A stretch of DNA of 64,000 nt from Bradyrhizobium guangzhouense (GCF_004114955.1 NZ_CP030053.1:3906001-3970000); one strand, 5' to 3'; positions 1-8,331 are shown, numbered from the stretch's first letter. Notes: generated by a model not told the origin, from the sequence alone. Made by a program: numbers and translations.

Positions 1-504
1 ACCCGCCGTCCCCCGGCGACGATAGCGCGGCGCATCGGGAGCGTCGAGACGTCGGGAGGGGCGAGACATCGGAGAGGCGAACTATGGGCCCGCCGTCCGT
101 CGTGGTGCGCTCACCCTCTTTGTTCCAGCTTCGCCCGCATTTCGTTCTCGGAGAACGCATCGGAATCGGCGAAATCGGCGCGGACCAGATCTTAACAAAT
201 CATTTGCATGCAAACGAGAAACCACCGCCGCAAACGGGCGTTCGCGTCATGTCGGCTGACATTGATGGCGGCGCCCCCACAGCGACGATGTGATGATGCA
301 AGCCATCCCACCGACTCGTCTTGGCACAGGCCGCGCACTGGGGCGCGAGCACACACGACCTGTTCTGCATCCGAGTCCATTTCGTTCTCGAAGAACGAAT
401 CGGAGGTGAGTCAATCGCTGGGAAGCGTTTCCTAACGAGCGATGAAGCGATGCGTCGACGGGCATCGTCATCGCCTCAAGCGGGTAAGCGCGGGCCGTAC
501 GCGT
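1..504. other. Leading gap with a duplicated palindromic motif
   Basis: No convincing gene is seen here; open frames overlap one another and lack ribosome sites. The stretch does contain two near-identical segments, 138-164 and 378-404, exactly 240 bases apart. Each is centred on a palindrome of the form CGTTCTCnnAGAACG and followed by CGGA. The upstream TGTTC is also shared. Whether these are protein-binding sites or remnants of a repeat cannot be told from one window. Confidence 0.4.
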
Positions 505-645
505 TCAAGCCGCCAGGCGCCTCGTACCGCTCTTCTCCGAAAAGCATTCCAGGATCTGGATGCGGATTTCCTCCGCGGCGGGGCCCTCGACCTTCCTGAG
601 CTGGTTCCAGAGCCGGATCACTTCGCGCTGCTTTTCAACGGTCAT
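505..645 (-). CDS. Small protein of 46 aa, function unknown
   Basis: A short reading frame on the minus strand starts with MTVEKQREVIRLWNQLRK and ends RRLAA. A strong Shine-Dalgarno sequence, GAGGAG, sits seven bases before the ATG, which is the main support for it being real. The composition is soluble, charged and probably helical (Glu, Arg, Lys, Leu), with one Cys and no signal peptide or membrane segment. Codon use is GC-rich in third positions, in line with neighbours. I do not recognise the family. It stands alone, and no operon partner is visible on the same strand nearby. Confidence 0.6.
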   Translation of the reverse strand: MTVEKQREVIRLWNQLRKVEGPAAEEIRIQILECFSEKSGTRRLAA

Positions 646-770
646 GAATCATCTCCTCGATCGGATGACTCACTAGAACAGAATAAGAACAAAAAGTCCA
701 GCCCGCACGCAAAATTTCCTGTGCATGTCGCGTTGAACCTTTTCGGCGCGCCCAAGACCCATCGAAGCTG

Positions 771-944
771 GGGATTTCAGCGCCCAGTCATATGGCAGCG
801 CCGCGATGGACGATCATATTCCGTCACCGCGGCGCGGTTGCTTTTTGGATTTTCAACCTTAAGTTAGACAAACGGCTGGCGGCCAGGCGCTGAAATCCCA
901 ACGCCGTCAGCGAGAGAGCCCCGTGCGCAAGCGCGGGGTTTTTT
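771..944 (+). ncRNA. Candidate structured small RNA with its own terminator
   Basis: A perfect 14-base inverted repeat (GGGATTTCAGCGCC at 771-784, complement at 886-899) closes a domain. The domain contains two further stems: 798-805 with 828-835 (GCGCCGCG/CGCGGCGC) and 836-840 with 854-858 (GGTTG/CAACC). Nineteen bases later comes an intrinsic terminator. No reading frame with a ribosome site fits. The multi-stem layout followed by a terminator suggests a plus-strand non-coding RNA. The family is not recognised; a 6S-like RNA is possible but not shown. Confidence 0.4.
919..944 (+). terminator. Intrinsic terminator with GCAA tetraloop
   Basis: The stem 919-926/931-938 (CCCCGTGC with GCGCGGGG, one T-G pair) is closed by a GCAA tetraloop and followed by six T. 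It is the first of three terminator-like hairpins within 300 bases. Confidence 0.7.
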
Positions 945-1062
945 CATTGCGCAGGAGCGAGGTGATGATCGACGAGGCGTCGGAACGAAATCCCCGCCCC
1001 CGCATTGTCAGACCGAAATCAGTGGTGCTGGCGGTTGCGCGACGCGACCGCCGGCTTGGAAG

Positions 1063-1090
1063 AACCCCGTAGCCCCCGCGCGGGGTTTTT
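1063..1090 (+). terminator. Intrinsic terminator-like hairpin
   Basis: AACCCCG (1063-1069) pairs with CGGGGTT (1081-1087), followed by a T run. A separate stem, GGCGGT with ACCGCC, lies just upstream around 1030-1051. A second short transcript ending here is therefore possible. Confidence 0.55.
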
Positions 1091-1188
1091 CTTTGAGCGG
1101 GCGCAGAGCTTGCAAGCTTCCACGCTGAACTTTTTCGGCGCTGGCGCGTCTTACCAATGAAGCTTCCCCCAGGCTTCACCCCCACCCG

Positions 1189-1218
1189 AAAACCCCGCTT
1201 TCCCCCAGGCGGGGTTTT
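1189..1218. terminator. Symmetric terminator downstream of the HU gene
   Basis: AAAACCCCGC (1189-1198) pairs with GCGGGGTTTT (1209-1218). A-run and T-run flank the GC stem, so it can act in both directions. On the minus strand it lies about 80 bases after the HU stop codon. Confidence 0.6.
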
Positions 1219-1300
1219 CCCCTTTTTGAAGACATTGCGTCTTTGAAGATCCCACGCGGCCCATCTGCGCACCGCCGCCGCGCAGACGCAACGGGAAGGA

Positions 1301-1597
1301 TCAAACGGCGTCCTTGGCCACCTTCAGCGGCGAGGCCTTGACCGACTTGCTCGCCGGCTTGGCCGCAAACTGCATCGGCTCCTTGGTGAAGGGATTGACG
1401 CCCATGCGGGCTTCGGTCGCCGGCTTGTTGACGACCGACATCTTCACGAAACCGGGAATAACGAACTCACCGGACTCGTTGAGCTCCTTGTAGCCGACCG
1501 TCGCCATGAACTCGATGACCGACTTCACGTCGTTCTTCGCAAGCTGCGTGCCCTCGGCAATCGCATCGATCAATTGAGTCTTGGTCATCTTCGGCAT
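1301..1597 (-). CDS. HU-family DNA-binding protein
   Basis: This 98-aa basic protein begins MPKMTKTQLIDAIAEGTQLAKNDV, the helical dimerisation half of HU/IHF proteins. It continues through a GEFVIPGFVKM segment into the beta-arm region. The arm part (VNKPATEARMGVNPFTKEPMQF) matches the usual R-x-G-x-NP-x-T signature. A Lys/Ala-rich tail (residues about 80-98) extends slightly beyond the usual 90 aa. HU proteins bind and bend DNA without strong sequence preference as part of the nucleoid. The gene is monocistronic, with a symmetric terminator downstream. It is not next to lon, so which HU paralogue it is cannot be decided. Confidence 0.93.
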   Translation of the reverse strand: MPKMTKTQLIDAIAEGTQLAKNDVKSVIEFMATVGYKELNESGEFVIPGFVKMSVVNKPATEARMGVNPFTKEPMQFAAKPASKSVKASPLKVAKDAV

Positions 1598-1996
1598 GTC
1601 TGGAATTCCTCTGAATGGGGTGCGCGCGAGCTGCGATGTAGCTTTGCCCGGAAGCGGTAAAACTACGCGCGCCGCGTCTGTTCGCGCCTGGCGGCGACGA
1701 AGCAGCCGGGCTTAGAGCCCATTGAGGCTGAAAACGCAAGCAGCAGTTCGGCTCGAGTTCCGTCATCAGGCGGACCGCTTCGGCTTCCTCGGCAGCTTCA
1801 GAGAGGATGGCGTACTTGCGATGCGTTGGCGCGGTTGAAATCGCCGACAAGAGCCCCGCGCGTACATGACGCCGAGTTTTCCACGACCGGCCGTCACCTC
1901 AACGTGAAACTTGCATCTTGATGCGTGTTGTTCAGACTCTGGTAACCCAACGCATCCACTCTCAATCTAGTCTTGTTGCGTTGGAGTACCCGAAAA
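1598..1996. other. Gap upstream of the HU gene
   Basis: About 400 bases hold no gene I would defend. A minus-strand frame around 1640-1850 has plausible-looking codons (EAAEEAEAVRLMTELEPN) but would begin with TTG without a ribosome site and would have to overlap HU. It may be a decayed gene. The HU promoter is expected in the lower part. Confidence 0.4.
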
Positions 1997-2299
1997 GTGC
2001 TGAATTTTGACGAACTGCGTGAACTCGCAGCCGATGTCCGCGTGTTTGTCGATGTCGCCGAAGACAAGGCCGAGGCGCTCAAGTCGGTGATCAGGGCCTA
2101 CGACGTGGTGCTGGCGATCTTCCCGTCCGGAGACGGCATGGGCCTTCACGTCATCAAGGGCAAGGAGATCCTGGACGGCATAGCAAAGTCGCGCACGCAT
2201 GCGAGCTACAGCCATACGGCGATCGCGGTGCCCGACCTCGAGCATGCCGAAGTGTTGAAGTACCTGACGGCGCCGACTGAGCAGCGGATTGCGGCCTAG
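1997..2299 (+). CDS. Conserved-looking hypothetical protein, 100 aa
   Basis: The frame reads MLNFDELRELAADVRVFVD and continues to a C-terminus rich in Thr, Glu and Ala. The GTG start is preferred because GGAG lies ten bases upstream; an in-frame TTG 24 bases earlier has no ribosome site. The protein looks soluble and alpha/beta, with a charged helix (VAEDKAEALKSVIRAYD) followed by a strand-like segment (VVLAIFPSGDGMGLHVIKG). There is no signal peptide, no membrane segment and no motif I can name. It is a single gene facing the minus-strand small membrane genes that follow. Confidence 0.55.
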   Translation: MLNFDELRELAADVRVFVDVAEDKAEALKSVIRAYDVVLAIFPSGDGMGLHVIKGKEILDGIAKSRTHASYSHTAIAVPDLEHAEVLKYLTAPTEQRIAA

Positions 2300-2347
2300 G
2301 CGGCAAGCGCCGCCACAGCGAGCGATCGTCCGTGCAGCGGTCGCTAC

Positions 2348-2512
2348 TCAGTGCCCCCACACAGCGATCGCAAAACCGATCGCGAGAATACCGATGCCGA
2401 CGATCGCGCCCCCGACTTCGGCGGCATTGTCCGCGCCGAACAGTTTGGCGATGGCGGTCCCGACCAGGCTGAGGACCAGGTCGAAGACAAAGCCGAACAG
2501 AGCGTCAAGCAT
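2348..2512 (-). CDS. Small two-helix membrane protein, 54 aa
   Basis: The frame begins MLDALFGFVFDLVLSLVG and ends GFAIAVWGH. Two hydrophobic stretches, residues about 4-22 and 33-51, flank a short polar linker (KLFGADNAAE). This fits a small helical-hairpin inner-membrane protein. The glycine-rich second helix (VGGAIVGIGILAIG) suggests tight helix packing. The ribosome site is weak. It lies in the same orientation as the next membrane gene upstream, but 180 bases separate them. Function unknown. Confidence 0.5.
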   Translation of the reverse strand: MLDALFGFVFDLVLSLVGTAIAKLFGADNAAEVGGAIVGIGILAIGFAIAVWGH

Positions 2513-2692
2513 GGCGGCTCATCCGGCCTTGTCGTGGCGCACGTCGTGCACCACGTCACCGATGGTGCTGCCGACGACCAGATATCGTTTGAACCATGTC
2601 ACGGCGATATGCCCTCGTTTCCAGGCATTCGTCGCCTCGAACAGCATCCCGGTTCATCAGGTCGGCAGTCCCGCTGTCTCGATGCTGCAGGC

Positions 2693-2980
2693 CTAGGGTT
2701 CGCCGATCCTGCCCGGCCAGGATCCATCGCCCGGGTCCTTGCGCGCGAAGTGGCATCCGGCTGCAACCAGGCCCAGCGACATGTTCACACCCAGCAGGAT
2801 TTGCAGGACCAGCCTCATGTCCTCGCTGACATATCTGACGTCGTGACGGAGGACATAGCGGACGGGATGCGCGGCGTCGGGCTCGCCGGGAGAGATCGCC
2901 ATGAGCGCCAGCAACGCGACCGTCCCGCAAAGCGCGGCAGCCCACGTAATCCGTTCAAGCCGTCGTAGCCAGCGCTTCAT
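2693..2980 (-). CDS. Hypothetical membrane protein, 95 aa
   Basis: The protein starts MKRWLRRLERITWAAALCG: a positively charged N-terminus leading into a hydrophobic segment (residues about 12-30). A second hydrophobic segment (LVLQILLGVNMSLGLVAAGC) lies at about residues 57-77. The polar stretch between them contains DAAHPVRYVLRHDVRYV. Two transmembrane helices with a short loop are predicted by eye. A longer reading with an extra Gly-rich N-terminus is open but less likely, since the charged MKRWLRR start is typical for a membrane anchor. No family recognised. Confidence 0.5.
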   Translation of the reverse strand: MKRWLRRLERITWAAALCGTVALLALMAISPGEPDAAHPVRYVLRHDVRYVSEDMRLVLQILLGVNMSLGLVAAGCHFARKDPGDGSWPGRIGEP

Positions 2981-3258
2981 GCCAATCTCGCCGGGGCCGC
3001 CCCCGCTTCCACCGCCCACTGCGTTTTTAGTCGCGCCGGCTCAGCAAGGGTTCAGGAGGCGCGTTCAGGAGGCGCCTTCAGCGGACCCCTCGCCGCCTGA
3101 AGCCTGTCGACGCGCGCACCGGTCGGTGAGTGCTCGGTCGCGCAACAACCGCGTGCAATCTCACCGTGATTTCAAGCCTCTGCCGCCTTGTTCACCGAAG
3201 ATCAAGCTTCTCACTCTATTCTAGACCGCCGCTTGGGGATCATCAGCGGGGGTGCTCG

Positions 3259-3576
3259 ATGAGCGAGGGAGAACTACGCAAGGACAGGCGGGTCGCTTTC
3301 GAACGGCCCCTCGAAGCGCGCGTCATGGCGATCGACGGCACATGGCAGCGCGCCTGCAAGATCCACGACGTCTCCGAGATGGGGGCGAAGCTGGTGATCG
3401 ACGGCGCGGTGACGGACATCGGCCAGAGGGAGTTTTTCCTGGTGCTGTCGCCCATCGGCCTCGCCTACCGGCATTGCGAGCTCGCCTGGATCAATGGCGA
3501 GTTCGTCGGCGTTCAGTTCATCAATCGCGGCAGGGCAGCAAAGCGCGCGCGTCGCGGCGAAACGCTGGTGAAGTAA
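3259..3576 (+). CDS. PilZ-domain protein
   Basis: This 105-aa protein carries a PilZ-type domain. RKDRRVAFERPLEARV (residues about 6-21) supplies the R-x3-R part, and KIHDVSEMGAKLVID (about 35-49) supplies the D/N-x-S-x-x-G part. PilZ domains bind cyclic di-GMP through these two motifs. The sequence fits, although the second motif has D-V-S-E-M-G rather than the canonical N-x-S-x-G-G. It is a stand-alone single-domain form without an output domain, probably acting by binding a partner. It is one of three PilZ-type genes in the window (18169-18423 and 23043-23669 are the others). Confidence 0.8.
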   Translation: MSEGELRKDRRVAFERPLEARVMAIDGTWQRACKIHDVSEMGAKLVIDGAVTDIGQREFFLVLSPIGLAYRHCELAWINGEFVGVQFINRGRAAKRARRGETLVK

Positions 3577-3735
3577 CCAGGCCGATTGCGCCGCTCCTCG
3601 GCGCGAGCGCCCGAGAAGCACACGCTCGGCCAGCTCGCAGGCTACGTGCTCCGGAAATCACGATGGCCGGGTGCTGTTACCGCACTGTCATTATCCAATG
3701 CTAGCGCTGCGCGTCGTTGCAAAAGGAACCTGCCG

Positions 3736-5037
3736 ATGCGCCTTATGCTTCCCGCCGTCGCCGCCGCCGTGCTCGCGACCTCCGCCCCGGCTTTGGCCGT
3801 CGACCAGACCGTGCCTGGATCGGGCAACGCTGCTGCGGGCGAGCTCGCCGCCCGTTCGCCGCTGGTGAAATCGGCGCTGGCGCGCATCGAGCAGGTCATC
3901 GCCACCATCGGCAACGCCAAGCTGAAGGCCGCCACCCATGACGCCCTGTTCAACCCTGACACCTGCGTCACCCATCGCGCCAACCTCACCGCCGCGGACA
4001 AGGACAAGATCGTCGCCGAGCTCATCAAGCAAGGCCTGATCAACGAAGCCGACGGCAAGGCCTTCCCGGGCGGCGCGGTGACGGGCGTGTTTCCGCCGCT
4101 GCGCGACGACGGCACCGCCTGCCCGCATCTGCCGATGGCCTGGGGGGCCGCGCCCGGCAGCGCATTCACCGGCCACCACTCCTATCCCGGCGGGCTGCCG
4201 GTGCATGAATCCTTCAACCTGTCGAGCGCCATCAGCTTCAGCGAGAACTACCGCCTCAACGTCGGCCTGACGGGCGAGGATGGCCTGCCGCGGGTGGCGC
4301 CGCTACCGCCGAACGGTTCGCGCGAGGCGGTCGACCATTCCGATCTCGTCATCGACCACGACGCCATCGTCGCAGCCCCGATGTGGCACGACTGGGCCAA
4401 GCCGATCGTGTTCCAGTGGAATGCCGACGGCAGCGAGTTCGCCGAGTTCAACTTCGGCGGCAACGGCGAGACCGACGCTGACGGCGCCAAGGGCGACAGC
4501 CGCACCGGCGGCCATCACATTCTCGGCGTCGCCGAATCCATGGCGCGCGACCTGCCCGCGCCGTTCATCGTGATCCAGGCCTCGGCCCACAGCGCGCCGA
4601 CGCTCGGCCACGAATACATGGTGGTGAACTGGCTGCGCGCCGCGGCCATCATCGCCCATGTCGACCCGATCGCGCGCGGCTATCTGGTGAAGGATGCGAG
4701 CGGCCATCTCCGCCTGCCGCCGGCGCGCACCACCGACACCTTCGACTTCCTCGCCGCCAAGCTCGGCAACCTCTCGGCCGAGACCGTGATCCACAATCTG
4801 TCGGATGCGGATTACATCTTCGCAGGCCCCGCGGTGACGGCGGCGGTGGCGATCCTGAGCAAGCTCGCGCCCGACTACGGCTTCGACCCCGCGGATGCGG
4901 CGAAGTTCAACAACGGCTTCCGCAACCCGGCGCTGTCCTATCTCAGCGCCGAGCGGATCCTGATCCGCTACAACCATGATGGCCTTGCCGGCGTGCGGCA
5001 CGACCTCGATGCGCTGAAGAAGGCGAAGGCGATCTGA
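3736..5037 (+). CDS. Secreted HD-like metal-dependent phosphohydrolase-related protein
   Basis: This 433-aa protein begins MRLMLPAVAAAVLATSAPALA, a clear signal peptide. A purine-rich ribosome site (AAAAGGA) precedes this ATG, so the longer frame upstream is not used. The mature protein has a spaced His/Asp set like HD-domain enzymes: GHHSYPGGLPVHESF, then HDAIVAAPMWHDWAKP, then GGHHILG, then HSAPTLGHE. HD proteins use such residues to hold one or two metal ions for phosphoester hydrolysis. Export to the periplasm is unusual for that superfamily. The substrate is unknown. The assignment rests on motif order only and a different metalloenzyme fold is possible. It is transcribed alone. Confidence 0.6.
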   Translation: MRLMLPAVAAAVLATSAPALAVDQTVPGSGNAAAGELAARSPLVKSALARIEQVIATIGNAKLKAATHDALFNPDTCVTHRANLTAADKDKIVAELIKQGLINEADGKAFPGGAVTGVFPPLRDDGTACPHLPMAWGAAPGSAFTGHHSYPGGLPVHESFNLSSAISFSENYRLNVGLTGEDGLPRVAPLPPNGSREAVDHSDLVIDHDAIVAAPMWHDWAKPIVFQWNADGSEFAEFNFGGNGETDADGAKGDSRTGGHHILGVAESMARDLPAPFIVIQASAHSAPTLGHEYMVVNWLRAAAIIAHVDPIARGYLVKDASGHLRLPPARTTDTFDFLAAKLGNLSAETVIHNLSDADYIFAGPAVTAAVAILSKLAPDYGFDPADAAKFNNGFRNPALSYLSAERILIRYNHDGLAGVRHDLDALKKAKAI

Positions 5038-5084
5038 GGCAATTCGAAGGATGGGTTAAGCCCTCGCGAAACCCATCTCAGGCT

Positions 5085-5711
5085 TCAATTCGTCGTGGCC
5101 TTGCCGCCGCGCATGGACACGAGCTTGTCGTCACGAAATCGGAGAATGAGCCAGGCGGTCTCATCGAAACCGTGTGCGAGCTTTCCCGCGTGAGAATACA
5201 CCATCTGGGCAGCGTCCGACGCCGACGGCGGTCCCAGCGCCGTGACGACCTCCTGACGCGACATGCCCAGATGCAGCTTGCCGTCGAAGACGACGGGCCA
5301 AAACTTTTCCGGGATGATCGCGCAATCGGCCGAGGCCCCGGCGTCTGTCTCGCTGAGCTCCTCAACGATCTCCGTCACGCGATGGTCGGCGCCGCCCATC
5401 TCGCTGGACACGACCCATAGTCGCTGCTGCCCGCGCCGATAGCACAGCCAATGGATGCTGCCTCCGGCGTCGCCCTGGTGCTGGATGGTCCCCTCGCCCA
5501 AGGCCTCTTGAACAGCGCCGAGCCGCGTCTCCTCGAAGCGGCCGGCGAATGCGCCCAGCGAAAAGCGCCTCGCCAATCTCTTCGCGACCGTCGGCGGCAC
5601 GCGCTCGAGCGCCTGTTCGTCGAATGGCGGCGGCGGTGTCTGCGCGAAGCTGTCGTGCGCAGCGATCGCGAAAAGCAGAAGCAGCAGCAAGAGCGTCTTT
5701 GTCCGAGCCAT
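5085..5711 (-). CDS. Secreted hypothetical protein, 208 aa
   Basis: The N-terminus MARTKTLLLLLLLFAIAAHDSFAQ is a classic signal peptide with cleavage expected after about residue 23. The mature part starts with a proline run (TPPPPFDE). A C-terminal portion, HLGMSRQEVVTALGPPSAS, resembles the short repeat found in SmpA/OmlA-like and related outer-membrane assembly proteins. There, a helix and a G-x-P turn precede a strand. This resemblance is weak and not proof. Two cysteines, around residues 90 and 130, could form a disulfide. It runs convergently with the HD-like gene. Function unknown. Confidence 0.6.
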   Translation of the reverse strand: MARTKTLLLLLLLFAIAAHDSFAQTPPPPFDEQALERVPPTVAKRLARRFSLGAFAGRFEETRLGAVQEALGEGTIQHQGDAGGSIHWLCYRRGQQRLWVVSSEMGGADHRVTEIVEELSETDAGASADCAIIPEKFWPVVFDGKLHLGMSRQEVVTALGPPSASDAAQMVYSHAGKLAHGFDETAWLILRFRDDKLVSMRGGKATTN

Positions 5712-6198
5712 GCAGCTTAGTCGCGTTGGCCCGACAAGGGTTCAGACGGCTTTCGCCGTTGCAGCGTCGTTCTGTAGCCGACGTCCGCGCGGCATCGGTG
5801 CTGCGCTCCCTCTCCCGCCTGCGGGAGAGGGTTGGGGAGAGGGTGTCTCCACGTCGGGACAGCCCCCAAGAGGAAAGAGCCCTCACCCGCCGCGCACGGG
5901 ACGATGCTTCGCATCGCCCGGGGCGTGCAATAGCCGAGGCTACGCCTCGGCGTCTTTCGGAAGGACGGCCGCCGAAGGCGGCCTATGCTCTCCCGCAAGC
6001 GGGAGAGGCGGAGCAAGCCGCAAACAGTCCTCGTGCCCCGTCGACCAGCGCGACCGGCGAGAGCGACCAAAAGCCTGCGCCGCTGGACGGCACCTGCCGA
6101 ATATCTCAAGATAGTTTTGGTATCGGTGCGCCAGATCGTCCGGGATCCAGCGCGAGTGACGTGCACCGCAAAAAAACGAGAAACGGCAGGGAAGAACG
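5712..6198. other. Intergenic stretch filled by palindromic repeats
   Basis: This gap of almost 490 bases has no gene with a credible start. Its middle is the palindrome cluster listed separately. The last 190 bases before the tannase gene would hold its promoter; no clear -35/-10 pair is evident by eye. Confidence 0.5.
5808..6007. repeat. Cluster of five short palindromes (REP-like)
   Basis: CCCTCTCCCGC/GCGGGAGAGGG at 5808-5831 opens the cluster and CTCTCCCGC/GCGGGAGAG at 5988-6007 closes it. Three more hairpins lie between: GATGC/GCATC near 5902-5914, GCCGAGGC/GCCTCGGC at 5933-5951, and GGCCGCC/GGCGGCC at 5967-5983. The outer two share the same core. This is the look of a bacterial interspersed mosaic element rather than a gene. 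Confidence 0.7.
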
Positions 6199-7830
6199 AT
6201 GCAGCGAAAAGGACATGTGGCGCTAGACGGTGCCATGGCTTGCCTGGCTTTCGTCGCGGCCACCACGATCATTGCGATCTCGCCGGCAAGCGCCGATGAT
6301 TCAGCCAACATCCCACCTGCGCTCAAATGCGCCGACTTGACCGGATGGACGGTGCCGGGATCGACGGCATCTGTCACCAAGGCCGAAGAGGTGCCGGAGG
6401 CGCCGCCGGGCACCGTGCAGCCATCGCCGCCGGCGCCGGCCACCGTCTCCGTGGCGCTGCCGCCGAACTGCCGCGTGGATGGCGTGATCGATCAACGCGT
6501 CGGCGTCGATGGCAAACCTTACGCGATCGGCTTTGCCGTCGCCCTGCCCGATCGCTGGAACGGCCGGTTCTTGTTTCAGGGCGGCGGCGGTTTGAACGGC
6601 ACGATCCGGCCGCCGCTGGGTTACCAGGCCGCCGGCGAGGTGCCGGCGCTGGCGCGCGGCTTTGCTGTGGTCTCGACCGACAGCGGTCATCAGGGCGCGG
6701 TGTTCGATGCCTCGTTCCTGAGGGATCAGGAAGCCGCGCTCAACTTCGCCACTGCATCCGTCGGCAAGGTGACCATCGCGGCCAAGGCGATCGTCACGCA
6801 TTACTATGGCCAGGGCGCAAAACATTCCTATTTCACGGGGTGCTCGACCGGGGGCCGCGAAGCCATGCTGGCCTCGGCGCGCTACCCGGATCAATTCGAC
6901 GGCATCGTCGCCGGCGCGCCTGCGATGCGCACCGGCAACTCCAATATCGGTCTCGCCTGGGTCAACGCGGCCTTCAGCCGGATCGCGCCGAAAGATGCGT
7001 CCGGCAAGCCGGAGCCCGCCAAAGCTTTTTCCGCTGATGAGCGAAAGCTGATCACGAATGCGATCCTCGATGCCTGCGACGCCAAGGACGGCGTCAAGGA
7101 TGGCCTGATCTTCGACCGCAAAGCCTGTCAATTCGACCCTGAGGTCCTCACCTGCAAGGGCGACATCAAGGATGGCAAGTCGGAGTCCTGCCTGGCGCCG
7201 CAGCAGGTCGATGCCCTCAGGAAAGCTTTTGCCGGACCGAAGAATTCACGCGGTACGCAGGTCTATCCGCCGTTCCCGTGGGACGGCGGCGTGGCCGCCG
7301 AAGGCGTTGCCATTCCAGGCATCCTGACCACGGGCGCGCGCAGTCCGGTCGGACCGCCTGTCTGGGAAAGCATCGACGTCGATCAACTCGAAGACCGGGT
7401 CAACGCGAGCGGGATGGATCGCCTCGCCAACACCGCCTACTGGACCAACCTGTCGAGCTTCTTCGGCCATGGCGGCAAGCTGCTGTTTTACCACGGCGTG
7501 AGCGATCCCTGGTTCTCGGCAAACGACACCGTGAACTACTACGAGCGCATGGCGGCGGAGTCCGGCGGCATGGAGACGGTGCGGGAAAAATCGAGCCGGG
7601 CCTTCCTGGTGCCCGGCATGGGTCACTGCTCGAGCGGCGCAACGCTCGATCGTTTCGACCTCCTCACCGCTATTGTGAACTGGGTAGAAGACGGCAAGGC
7701 GCCCGATGCGGTGGTCGCGACGGGACCAGCCTTCCTCGGCCGCAGCCGGCCGCTCTGCGCCTATCCGCAACATGCGCAGTACAAGGGCCAAGGCGATCCG
7801 GAGAGCGCGGCGAGTTTTGAATGCAGGTAG
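6199..7830 (+). CDS. Tannase/feruloyl esterase family alpha/beta hydrolase
   Basis: This 543-aa secreted protein has the CS-D-HC signature of the tannase family: Cys215-Ser216 in FTGCSTGGREAM (nucleophile), Asp436 in GVSDPWF, and His476-Cys477 in GMGHCSSG. In this family the two cysteines form a disulfide that brings Ser and His together. The N-terminus is a signal peptide, with a hydrophobic run LAFVAATTIIAISPASA. The length matches family members that split ester bonds of gallate, ferulate or similar plant phenolics. The exact substrate cannot be read from sequence. The ATG follows GGGAAG; an in-frame ATG twelve codons later would also leave a signal peptide. It ends shortly before the accessory island. 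Confidence 0.9.
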   Translation: MQRKGHVALDGAMACLAFVAATTIIAISPASADDSANIPPALKCADLTGWTVPGSTASVTKAEEVPEAPPGTVQPSPPAPATVSVALPPNCRVDGVIDQRVGVDGKPYAIGFAVALPDRWNGRFLFQGGGGLNGTIRPPLGYQAAGEVPALARGFAVVSTDSGHQGAVFDASFLRDQEAALNFATASVGKVTIAAKAIVTHYYGQGAKHSYFTGCSTGGREAMLASARYPDQFDGIVAGAPAMRTGNSNIGLAWVNAAFSRIAPKDASGKPEPAKAFSADERKLITNAILDACDAKDGVKDGLIFDRKACQFDPEVLTCKGDIKDGKSESCLAPQQVDALRKAFAGPKNSRGTQVYPPFPWDGGVAAEGVAIPGILTTGARSPVGPPVWESIDVDQLEDRVNASGMDRLANTAYWTNLSSFFGHGGKLLFYHGVSDPWFSANDTVNYYERMAAESGGMETVREKSSRAFLVPGMGHCSSGATLDRFDLLTAIVNWVEDGKAPDAVVATGPAFLGRSRPLCAYPQHAQYKGQGDPESAASFECR

Positions 7831-7957
7831 GGGGACGGTGCGCGGTCAGATGTGAGCCATAGCACGCGATGCCTAGCATTGGCGCACGTGGGGGCGGATC
7901 ATCTGGAATCTAAATCTTAAGTTGTGATACAAAGCCCCTTTTGCGGAGGGCATAGTA

Positions 7958-8269
7958 GTGATCCCTGTCAACTATTGGTTTTCTGGGCCGGCCCTGTCTG
8001 CGGGTGTGGCCTTCATCACCAGCCTCATCACCTTAGGTTTGGCTTGGTACTCGGCCGCTTCGAACGCGCATGGCGTTGCTCTGAAGGCCGAGGCCGAGAA
8101 GCGAAACGCAGTTATCCAGCGCCTAGTCGGATATTACATCAGCAGCCATGATGGAATTTCGCCGGAAATCATGGCGGGTATCGCTTTGCCTCCAACCGAT
8201 TGGCTGGACCAGCAACTTGCCAATCTTCATCAGAATTGGCGCATGAAAGACTACAACGCTAAGCCTTAA
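7958..8269 (+). CDS. Hypothetical single-pass membrane protein, 103 aa
   Basis: A GTG start is supported by CGGAGGG seven bases upstream. The N-terminus (MIPVNYWFSGPALSAGVAFITSLITLGLAWYSA) forms one transmembrane helix with a short outside end. It is followed by a helical cytoplasmic part (HGVALKAEAEKRNAVIQRLVGYYI) and a polar tail ending KDYNAKP. It is the first gene of the A/T-richer island and lies just outside the left repeat (8285-8304) that begins the SIR2 cassette. It may or may not belong to that system. No family recognised. Confidence 0.6.
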   Translation: MIPVNYWFSGPALSAGVAFITSLITLGLAWYSAASNAHGVALKAEAEKRNAVIQRLVGYYISSHDGISPEIMAGIALPPTDWLDQQLANLHQNWRMKDYNAKP

Positions 8270-8284
8270 ATGTTGAAGCAATTG

Positions 8285-8304
8285 AGTGCACTGTCACCGT
8301 AATT
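8285..8304 (+). repeat. Island boundary repeat, copy A
   Basis: AGTGCACTGTCACCGTAATT. Its first 18 bases recur in inverted orientation at 10563-10580, enclosing the SIR2/HEPN-type genes. Related copies lie at 13174-13198, 14081-14098 (inverted) and 14162-14179. Confidence 0.75.
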
Positions 8305-8331
8305 CAAGCCCTTCAACTCGCAGGCCGAGCG

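Noticed and set aside
1467..1850. Minus-strand frame overlapping the HU gene
   Set aside because: Would start with TTG without ribosome site and overlap HU in another frame; only an inner stretch looks coding, so a remnant at best.
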